Positions 1 to 5,387 of a DNA stretch of 13,085 bases are shown in pieces. The first letter of the stretch is position 1, and each line of letters starts with the position of its first letter. The DNA lies in assembly GCA_030640325.1 (NCBI GenBank), contig DAOWJM010000082.1, positions 1-13,085 on the forward strand. Direction: 5' to 3'. The position numbers and the translations under genes are program-made. This DNA is from Dehalococcoidia bacterium (GTDB taxonomy: Bacteria > Chloroflexota > Dehalococcoidia > Dehalococcoidales > BS750m-G39). Below the pieces are notes generated by a model, which was not told where the DNA came from, did not search any database, and saw only the letters and a program-made list of their open reading frames with translations.

Positions 1-1083
1 AGCCTTTTTGGCTTGCTCGTTAGCCTTATCGGTCAACATCGGCATTACTACCAGTTGATAACCGTCAACACTAAAGAGCATTGGGCTGTAGGCGTTGGAG
101 AGCTTAAACTCTGCCATACCCCCGCAAGCTCTTAACGCTTCGGCAAGGTATTGACCGTCTATCCTCACAAAGCCTTGCCCATCGGTGTCGGCGGGTATAT
201 CGGCTTGCCCCTTGTCATCGGGATTAGCCATAACGAGCTTACCGTCGCCAATGGTCAAGTCTATCGGGTAGGCTTTAGGATTGTCCGATAGTGCCTTGAG
301 TGAATTGGTAGCCTTGATTGCCTCTACCGTGTCAAAGTGGGCTGTGGTGTTAAACTCGGTCGGGATTAGCTTCTCATAGTCGGGGTAGTCCCCGTTGACG
401 CTTACCCACTTATAGCGGATTAGCTCGGTATCTATAAGTAGGCTATAACCGCCAATGGTATCACCGCCCGCCTCAAAGCTAACCCTTGCCCGCTTTGCCC
501 GCTTAAGAGCACTAGCTATGCCCTTAAGCTCATCACGGTTTACTAGGGCTTGCCCTTCTTCATCATAGTCAAGGCTGATAATCGCTAGCCTAAAACCATC
601 AGCACCGACCAGCGTCAATTTACCGTCTTTGGCAACAAAGTTGACACAAGCTAAAACTGGTCTAGCCTCATCATCTTTGGCTGTGAACGGTAAAACCCTA
701 GCCAGTGCGTCGGCTAGCTCACTACCCCCTACATTGGGCTTGACAGTATTAGACGGGCTTACCCTAACCTCACAAAGGGTCATAGGCGTTTTGTCACCAA
801 TCCAGTCGCTATCGGCTAGGTAGCTGGTATTAGCTCCGCAGATTACCTTAAGCCTCTTACTGGTAGCCTGCGCTCCGCTAGCACTACCGTTAGACGGAGC
901 AACCTTAACTACATTACTACCGCCCAAAGCCTTAAGGTATCCGACAAAGCCCTTTCGCCCTAGAGTAAAGTCAAGGACTGTTACCCTGTCGGCTAGTGCC
1001 CTTACTAGGGCACTTACCAGCATCGCCTTGTGAGCGACAAAGCCTTTGCCTGAACGCTTGCCCACGATATTCAGTTGTTCCAC
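1..1083 (-). CDS. Sliding-clamp (DNA polymerase III beta)-like protein with atypical N-terminal domain, 3' end cut by window edge
   Basis: The frame is open from base 1083 to base 1 with no stop, so the C-terminus lies outside the window; 361 codons are visible, close to a normal beta clamp (about 366). GTG at 1083 is chosen because a purine-rich AAAAGGGGG sits 4 bases upstream and an in-frame TAG lies 18 bases upstream. Residues about 120-241 match clamp domain 2: ARPVLACVNF, then KLTLVGADGFRLAI, ending YPDYEKLIP (233-241). Residues about 242-349 match domain 3, ending DGYQLVVMPM. Canonical clamps stop almost there, whereas this frame goes on for at least 12 polar residues. Residues 1-115 do not resemble clamp domain 1; they hold a glycine-lysine-rich start (GKRSGKG) and a hydrophobic strand ending in Asp (VTVLDF). 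Beta clamps ring DNA and tether polymerases and other partners; here the protein probably serves a mobile element's replication or late expression. Clamp homology is fairly sure; the N-terminal role is unknown. Confidence 0.8.
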   Translation of the reverse strand, partial: MEQLNIVGKRSGKGFVAHKAMLVSALVRALADRVTVLDFTLGRKGFVGYLKALGGSNVVKVAPSNGSASGAQATSKRLKVICGANTSYLADSDWIGDKTPMTLCEVRVSPSNTVKPNVGGSELADALARVLPFTAKDDEARPVLACVNFVAKDGKLTLVGADGFRLAIISLDYDEEGQALVNRDELKGIASALKRAKRARVSFEAGGDTIGGYSLLIDTELIRYKWVSVNGDYPDYEKLIPTEFNTTAHFDTVEAIKATNSLKALSDNPKAYPIDLTIGDGKLVMANPDDKGQADIPADTDGQGFVRIDGQYLAEALRACGGMAEFKLSNAYSPMLFSVDGYQLVVMPMLTDKANEQAKKA

Positions 1084-1219
1084 AAAACCCCCTTTTGGCT
1101 ATCCGACAGTGGGCAAGGCTGTCGGCTTCACCTAGTAGTAACCGCTGATTACCCGCAACCCGCTGGCGTAATCGGTAGTCCCACTAATACAAGCGATTAA
1201 GAGGGGTAATTCGTTATCA
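1084..1219 (-). other. Intercistronic spacer with two inverted repeats
   Basis: This 136-base gap separates the sigma-like gene from the clamp-like gene. It holds an inverted repeat CCGACAG (1103-1109) / CTGTCGG (1119-1125) with a 9-base loop, just upstream of the clamp ribosome-binding site, and a second pair GATTAC (1147-1152) / GTAATC (1168-1173). Neither is followed by a T-run, so these are not standard terminators. They could form leader structures that modulate clamp translation. No convincing small gene was seen. Confidence 0.4.
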
Positions 1220-1849
1220 TTAAAACAGTCCTTTTTGGTGTTTATGCCGATAACGGTATAGGTAAAGCCTCTCGTAGCCTGATAGAGTTTTGCCATTGTC
1301 TATCTTATGAGCGATAGCGACTAGCCTCTTTGGGTAACCTAGCTCCCAAGTGCTACGCTCCGCCCAAGCCTCAATATCAATGCTGTCATCGGCTAGGGTG
1401 TCTATCAGCCTTACCGTGTTACCCTCTGCATCCGCTATCTCGGTATTGAGGCTCTGGACTGGTCTTAAGGCTAGGTATGGGCAACTTCCCCGCCCGGCAT
1501 TTTTGTTATGCCTACAGCTAGCACAATGAGGCTCGGTAGGTAGTCCGCTATAGATACAAACCTTGACTTGGTGCTTGGCTTGCTCTCTCCAGTAGTCGGC
1601 TACACAGTGAGAGGCAATCCGTAGCATACCGTATAACGAGAGGTCGGGCTTGCCTAGCCTCTCATTACGGGCTTGCTGGTCGGCAAAGGCTAGTATAATG
1701 GTATGCCTTAAGTCTAGCCTATCCTGTGCCTCTACCTTATACTCAAACCGTCGGGCTACTTCTAACCAATCCCGCCACTTGCCAGCTAGCTGGTCATAGG
1801 ATTGCTCGGCTATTGCCTTAATCTCTTGGTATAATTCCTCTTGCCTCAT
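1220..1849 (-). CDS. Sigma-70-like protein with a Cys4 (zinc-type) insert
   Basis: The protein has 209 residues from ATG 1849, chosen because AGGAAGGGGG lies 5 bases upstream; an upstream in-frame TTG at 1873 has no such signal. Residues about 43-92 read like sigma region 2: DLRHTIILAF, then a helix ending in ASHCVADYWREQAKH, the pattern of an ECF or phage sigma core-binding helix. Residues about 132-155 carry SLNTEIADAEGN followed by LIDTLADD, a linker typical of sigma-70 family members. The last 40 residues are helical and basic (GYERLYLYRYRHKHQK) and may be a short region 4. Between regions 2 and 3 lies C98-x10-C109-x2-C112-x10-C123, likely a small zinc-binding knuckle. It probably redirects RNA polymerase or regulates element genes. 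The clamp-like gene lies 136 bases downstream on the same strand. A non-sigma DNA-binding regulator is the main alternative. Confidence 0.6.
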   Translation of the reverse strand: MRQEELYQEIKAIAEQSYDQLAGKWRDWLEVARRFEYKVEAQDRLDLRHTIILAFADQQARNERLGKPDLSLYGMLRIASHCVADYWREQAKHQVKVCIYSGLPTEPHCASCRHNKNAGRGSCPYLALRPVQSLNTEIADAEGNTVRLIDTLADDSIDIEAWAERSTWELGYPKRLVAIAHKIDNGKTLSGYERLYLYRYRHKHQKGLF

Positions 1850-1906
1850 AGTTACCCCCTTCCTATAAGGCAAGCATCAAGCTGGCTATATTCAATTGTT
1901 AAGGTG

Positions 1907-1947
1907 CTAGCAGAATTATGATTTACCTAAAATCTCATATCTGCTAG
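1907..1947. repeat. Large imperfect palindrome in AT-rich spacer
   Basis: Perfect ends CTAGCAG (1907-1913) and CTGCTAG (1941-1947) enclose further near-complementary arms (ATTATGATTT against AAATCTCATAT) around the loop ACCTA at 1925-1929, so arms of about 18 bases pair with one or two mismatches or bulges. It lies 58 bases upstream of the sigma-like start, in the divergent spacer before the helicase remnant. A perfect 12-base palindrome, AAGTAATTACTT, follows at 1989-2000. It may be an operator for the sigma-like operon or an origin-type site. Confidence 0.6.
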
Positions 1948-2034
1948 AATAAGTATGCTTTACAAAAGAGCCTTTAGAAAAGAAAAGGAAGTAATTACTT
2001 TTTTAGTAAAAGGGATATATGCTAAAATCAGCCT

Positions 2035-2590
2035 GTGATAGATAAAATCTTGCTTTTTAATCTAGCCATTGAGCCTCGCCCGTATCAAACTCAGGCGACT
2101 GAATGGGCTTTAGCAAAGCAGCAAGCCGTCTGCTAACTTCCCACTGGGGCAGGCAAGACACTGGTAGCCGTGCTCTGGCTTAAGTCGCTGTTTGAATTGG
2201 GCCAAATTAAAAACGCCCTTATTCTTGAGCCGACCAGGCTACTGGTAAACCAGACAAGCGACTACCTCTTTTACAAGGCTGGTGTTGAGTCTATTCTTAT
2301 TGACGGGGCGAATCCCTCGCACAAAGAGGGCGGAACTCTGGCAATCTGAAGTAGTAGTAGCCACCCCTGAAACTACCTTCAACGACATTGACCTTGTGCA
2401 CTTCAACGCTATTGTCGTGGACGAATGTCACCATACTGTAGGTCAGGATGCCTTCGCCAAGGTCATGCAAGAACTCCACCCAACCTATAGACTGGGGCTC
2501 AGTGCCTTTATACCGGCTAGGAGAGAACGAGAGGTAACTGAACTAATCGGACCAATAAGGAGATGGAACTGGAGCAGTATGCTAAGATGA
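2035..2590 (+). pseudogene. Decayed superfamily 2 (DEAD/DEAH) helicase, N-terminal RecA domain only
   Basis: From GTG 2035 the frame gives a Q-motif-like PRPYQTQATEWAL, then an internal TAA at 2134-2136 directly before Walker A (LPTGAGKT). The same frame continues through LILEPTRLLVNQ (motif Ia) and IDGANPSHK. A one-base shift at about 2321-2327 then moves coding into the next frame, which gives VVVATPET (Ib), VVDECHH (motif II, DECH box) and LGLSAFIPA (a worn motif III), ending at TGA 2588-2590. Reading the two frames together gives one continuous helicase domain 1 of the Hef/ComF-like group, with no domain 2. There is no good ribosome-binding site before the GTG. The gene was probably part of an older element's replication or defence module and is now dead. 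The TAA is a single C-to-T change from Gln CAA. Confidence 0.8.
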
Positions 2591-2814
2591 GGGAGCGAGG
2601 TTTATGGGGAACAAGTGAGGGTGAAGGTTAGTTTCAGGGCACCAGCCACATCAAAAATCACCGAATATTACAACCCACCCTAGCTATCCCTTCTATCGCG
2701 AGATATTTAACTACCTTGTCCCCTTAGAGGACGGTTTTATCATACTTATTTGCGGGAGCCGCTTGCCCGTGGGCACTAACCAAACTCTGGGTGCGCCGTC
2801 CGAACTGGGTCGAG
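2591..2814 (+). pseudogene. Non-functional spacer with decayed coding remnant
   Basis: No intact gene is present. A plus-strand frame is open from about 2649 to the TAG at 2820-2822; its clearest part, from 2685, includes YPFYREIFNYL and LICGSRLPVGTNQTLGAP, which looks like real protein rather than chance. There is no start codon with a ribosome-binding site, so it is best seen as the C-terminal remnant of a lost gene of unrecognised family. The stop overlaps the 3' end of the minus-strand gene starting at 3252. Confidence 0.35.
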
Positions 2815-3252
2815 CTAAGTAGCTTCCTCACCCTGACCCTTGGCTGTCAACCTGTAAAAAACTCGCTTCTCTAAAAACGGATAAATACTTGCCTCCTCCC
2901 TATCAACAGGCTCAACTAAGTTCAACAATTTGAACCAGTGCCAATACTTTGCGAAGCTGTTATAGCTACCTCCTCTGATGGGTTTATCGCCTATTTCGAC
3001 CCTCTCCTTATTTATGCGCTCCAAGTCCTCCTTCAGTGCATGGAATACACCAGCACAACAGGATTCTCCGTGCTCCTGAAGATACGATTTTGCAAAGACA
3101 CCAGGACGATACTCACTGGCACCTCTCCCCCAAAACCCGGCTATTTGCGGAGGATTCCTATGTTTCCTTTCCTTGCCAGACTTTTTCTTTGCTTTCCTAA
3201 TCCTTCGTCTCTGTTCCTTCATCTTCTTCCCAAACTCGGTCATAGTCCTCAT
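2815..3252 (-). CDS. Small basic protein with winged-helix-like C-terminus, unknown function
   Basis: The protein has 145 residues. ATG 3252 is supported by AAGGA 5 bases upstream. The first 35 residues are strongly basic (KKMKEQRRRIRKAKKK). Residues about 60-140 alternate helices and end in FLEKRVFYRLTAKG, the beta-hairpin style of a winged helix; the segment YNSFAKYWHWFKLLNLVEPV fits the preceding recognition helices. The gene begins inside the 3' end of the short recombinase gene (56-base overlap, different frame), so the two are co-transcribed and probably translationally coupled. This suggests a DNA-binding partner or directionality factor of that recombinase, by inference only. No family was recognised with confidence. 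Confidence 0.65.
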   Translation of the reverse strand: MRTMTEFGKKMKEQRRRIRKAKKKSGKERKHRNPPQIAGFWGRGASEYRPGVFAKSYLQEHGESCCAGVFHALKEDLERINKERVEIGDKPIRGGSYNSFAKYWHWFKLLNLVEPVDREEASIYPFLEKRVFYRLTAKGQGEEAT

Positions 3253-3829
3253 GGAGGTCCTTCAAGGAGTATTGCAAGTAGACTGAAGTGGTCGTGGGAC
3301 TTGAGTGCCCCAAGATTTTTTGCAATCTCTCAATCGTCATGCCTCTTTTTATACAGTGGATGGCGAAGGAATGCCTCAGGTGGTGAGGATGGAGTTTTCT
3401 ATGTTGGGAGATAGCCGGGTCGCCTATCTCCTTTATCCCTGCCCTTCTCCCCAGCTTCCAGTAAATCTGGTCAACCCTCTGCCTAGTAATAGGAAAGAGT
3501 AAATCCCCCTTGTAGGGAAACTGCTTTCTCCACTCTAAGTAATCCTTGACCATTTCCAAAGTGCCCTGGTCAATAGGAACCACCCTCCTCCTTTCAATTG
3601 CCTTGCCATCCCTCTTTCGCATCTTCTGAACTTTGATGATGATGCCACGGCTGCCAAAGTCAATATCTTGAATCCGAATACCAATTAACTCACTCACTCT
3701 AACGCCAGTTCGCCACGGGATGCGGATAAGCAAAGCATCCCTAGGGTTGGTGGTAGTGGCAATTAGCCTCTCCACTTTCTCTGGCAAAAGGTATGCTCTT
3801 AGGTCTCTAATCGGAGTAACCTGTGTCAT
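3197..3829 (-). CDS. Short tyrosine recombinase lacking the core-binding domain
   Basis: The protein has 210 residues from ATG 3829, with ATAAGG about 8 bases upstream. The whole protein is the catalytic domain of a phage/XerCD-type integrase: catalytic Arg44 in WRTGVRVSEL, a basic beta-hairpin around residues 66-82 for the active-site Lys, HHLRH giving His149 and Arg152, LGH with His175, and nucleophile Tyr184 in TTTSVYLQYS. The complete catalytic set is present, so the enzyme could be active. The usual N-terminal SAM-like core-binding domain (about 90-100 residues) is absent; small integrases of this design are known, but truncation is also possible. It is the third gene of a minus-strand operon and overlaps the winged-helix-like gene. 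It may excise or resolve the element, or be the integrase of an older nested element. Confidence 0.9.
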   Translation of the reverse strand: MTQVTPIRDLRAYLLPEKVERLIATTTNPRDALLIRIPWRTGVRVSELIGIRIQDIDFGSRGIIIKVQKMRKRDGKAIERRRVVPIDQGTLEMVKDYLEWRKQFPYKGDLLFPITRQRVDQIYWKLGRRAGIKEIGDPAISQHRKLHPHHLRHSFAIHCIKRGMTIERLQKILGHSSPTTTSVYLQYSLKDLHEDYDRVWEEDEGTETKD

Positions 3830-3876
3830 TTAATAAACCTTATCGTTCTTTTGGTTTCCATTTGGTATCTATTGGA

Positions 3877-4950
3877 TTAAAGAAGCTCTAATGCTTTTCC
3901 TATGGCTTCGTCTATCCCAGTTGTTCTCCTAAGTGTGGCGAATTGCTGCCTAATATCTTGTTCTTTCTCAAGAAATCGCCAAATAGCATCTGGTCCTAGG
4001 TAGTTCTTGATAGCCTGTGTGACTAATTCCCTAGCTTCTTTAGGTCTTATAACCAGGGCATTCGCCTCACATTTCCTAATACCAAAAGTTTTAATGTATT
4101 CTTGAACATAGGGTAAGTGGTAGTTTGGATGTGATGGTGATGCTAAATCTTTCTTTGAGCCGATGATTAGGTCATCTATCCACGGCAATTTATTGGTCTC
4201 AATGAAATTGTAATTAAGCCCGAACCGTTCTATCTCGAGGTTATCGGGGTTATAACCTTCAGTACCCTCACTCCAGACTATATCCTCCAAGTCCTCAAGG
4301 CTTTTACGGATGAACTCCGATATTCGCAGCCCATCAGGGTCATGATCACCACAATAAAGCAATACACACTTCAATCCCCTATCCTCAGCTTGCTTAAAGC
4401 GTTTTGCATACTCAACGCCAATGTTTTCATAAAAAACTCCACTTGGGTGAAGGCTAGGCGGTGCAGCAATATAGTTGCCATCCGCACGGATTTCCAGCCA
4501 TGTTTGATTACCTCCTTTGGCAACAAACTGGCTTGGCATAGGCGTGTTTGACCGCAAGTACACATGGACACCTCGGGGAGTTTTGACAATAAAGGTAGAG
4601 GCTAGCAGTTTATGCCACAGCTCTTGGCCGAAAAACTTCATAGCGCCATTAGGGGCATTGAAGCAAAGAGCTACAAGCCCGTTGGAAACGCCTCCACAGA
4701 TTATACCGACATTAGTAGGCTTTCCTTCATGGAACCATTCTGCCAGTTCACTAAAATTGGGAGGTCTATTTTGAAAGGTTTTCCAAGCGAATGCTGGTCT
4801 TTTTGCTCCCCATATTACCGGAATATACCGTAGCTTCTCCCTCTCACAGAACTCGATTCCTTTGCGCAAGTTCGGCCAGTCAAACCGAGGGCATGCTTCA
4901 CTTGTGTTAGGAGTTCCGCTATCATTAGGGAAAGAGTCATTCAGCTCCAT
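3877..4950 (-). CDS. Prim-pol (archaeo-eukaryotic primase type)/TOPRIM-like chimera
   Basis: The protein has 357 residues; ATG 4950 has AGGAG about 8 bases upstream. Residues about 25-178 follow the prim-pol domain: IPVIWGAKRPAFAWK, EWF, NVGIICGGVSNG, then KTPRGVHVYLRS (motif II, His129), WLEIRADGNYIAAPP and HPSG (motif III region). Motif I, normally Asp-x-Asp after the hydrophobic strand, reads C96-F97-N98, so both metal-binding Asp are missing. Residues about 180-330 match the C-terminal half of a TOPRIM-like protein family: VLLYCGDHDPDGL (D202, D204), IERFGLNYNFIE, then KCEANALV. The upstream half of that family, with its conserved Glu, is absent. The join near residue 180 looks like an in-frame deletion fusion. 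It would act in element DNA replication if active, but the missing residues make a structural role or a decaying gene plausible. Confidence 0.75.
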   Translation of the reverse strand: MELNDSFPNDSGTPNTSEACPRFDWPNLRKGIEFCEREKLRYIPVIWGAKRPAFAWKTFQNRPPNFSELAEWFHEGKPTNVGIICGGVSNGLVALCFNAPNGAMKFFGQELWHKLLASTFIVKTPRGVHVYLRSNTPMPSQFVAKGGNQTWLEIRADGNYIAAPPSLHPSGVFYENIGVEYAKRFKQAEDRGLKCVLLYCGDHDPDGLRISEFIRKSLEDLEDIVWSEGTEGYNPDNLEIERFGLNYNFIETNKLPWIDDLIIGSKKDLASPSHPNYHLPYVQEYIKTFGIRKCEANALVIRPKEARELVTQAIKNYLGPDAIWRFLEKEQDIRQQFATLRRTTGIDEAIGKALELL

Positions 4951-5007
4951 TACCCTATCTCCTCTACCTTCCTAAAGTCCTAGGTCGAAACTGGGGCTTC
5001 TTCGTTT

Positions 5008-5205
5008 TCAGCTCTTTGACTGGACTAAAGCAACATTTTGGCCTTGCTCGAGTAGCTTATCAAGCGCCTTACGTGGCACCAATAACCTGCGACCAATTTT
5101 TATGACTGGTATTTCCCTAGTCTTAACCCGGTCATAGCAAAGGTTCCTGCCAATCCCCAAGACCTTAGCAGCTTCTTCAACACTTAGTGTGAGTTTACCT
5201 TCCAT
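5008..5205 (-). CDS. Excisionase-like helix-turn-helix protein
   Basis: The protein has 65 residues from ATG 5205, preferred because AGGAAGGG lies 7 bases upstream; an in-frame ATG at 5226 has no such site. Residues about 5-55 form a MerR/AlpA-type HTH of the excisionase family: LSVEEAAKVLGIGRNLCYDRV, then REIPVIKIGRRLLVPRKALDKLL, where the Gly-Arg-Arg hairpin forms the wing. Such proteins bend DNA at attachment sites or repress integrase promoters. It is the first gene of the minus-strand operon with the prim-pol chimera and short recombinase, 57 bases before the former, and it starts next to a divergent promoter pair, so autoregulation and control of the opposite integrase operon are plausible. 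The residues after the HTH (EQGQNVALVQSKS) are a short polar tail. Confidence 0.85.
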   Translation of the reverse strand: MEGKLTLSVEEAAKVLGIGRNLCYDRVKTREIPVIKIGRRLLVPRKALDKLLEQGQNVALVQSKS

Positions 5206-5253
5206 TGCTTTTCCCTTCCTTGCCATTGGTGCTATTGAGTGCTATCAGCTTAT

Positions 5254-5282
5254 ATGTTATACTAGTTATTGAATTTTGTCAA
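5254..5282 (-). promoter_or_regulatory. Sigma-70-type promoter for the minus-strand operon
   Basis: On the minus strand TTGACA (complement of 5277-5282) is followed after 17 bases by TAACAT (5254-5259); TATAAC overlaps at 15-base spacing. It lies about 50 bases before the excisionase-like start at 5205, with no other gene between. Confidence 0.6.
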
Positions 5283-5300
5283 ATAATGTTGAGGTTAAAT

Positions 5301-5319
5301 GGCAAGATTGAGGCAAGAT
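5301..5319. repeat. Direct repeat, possible operator half-sites
   Basis: GGCAAGAT occurs at 5301-5308 and again at 5312-5319, an 11-base period that puts both copies on one face of the helix. They sit just upstream of the plus-strand -35 box and between two divergent promoters. A regulator such as the neighbouring excisionase-like protein could bind here. Confidence 0.45.
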
Positions 5320-5321
5320 AC

Positions 5322-5350
5322 TTGACAAATGTTGACAGATGGTGTATACT
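5322..5350 (+). promoter_or_regulatory. Near-consensus sigma-70-type promoter
   Basis: TTGACA (5322-5327), 17 bases, TATACT (5345-5350). A second TTGACA overlaps the spacer at 5332-5337, forming TTGACAaatgTTGACA. Transcription should begin near 5357, which excludes the in-frame GTG at 5355 as the start of the following gene and leaves the ATGs at 5388 and 5397. Confidence 0.75.
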
Positions 5351-5387
5351 TTAAGTGTCGGATAAAAAGCTAATAGTAAGGAGGGGA

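Noticed and set aside
629..823. Plus-strand open frame of 64 codons
   Set aside because: It lies opposite the clamp-like gene, has no ribosome-binding site and is low-complexity Ser/Ala/Leu-rich, so it is a shadow frame.
1001..1080. ParA-type ATPase domain at the start of the clamp-like protein
   Set aside because: The glycine-lysine motif is one residue short of the deviant Walker A and lacks the following Ser/Thr, and no Walker B was seen; the likeness is too weak to annotate.
2938..3414. Plus-strand open frame of 158 codons
   Set aside because: It runs antisense across the winged-helix-like and short recombinase genes, whose motifs are clear; it has no domain signature or start signal.
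5301..5337. Short direct repeats as a CRISPR array or iteron origin
   Set aside because: There are only two copies of each short unit and no spacer structure; operator or promoter elements explain them better.
5355..5387. GTG 5355 as the start of the HTH-containing protein
   Set aside because: It lies at or before the predicted transcription start of a near-consensus promoter, and the only Shine-Dalgarno motif is downstream of it.
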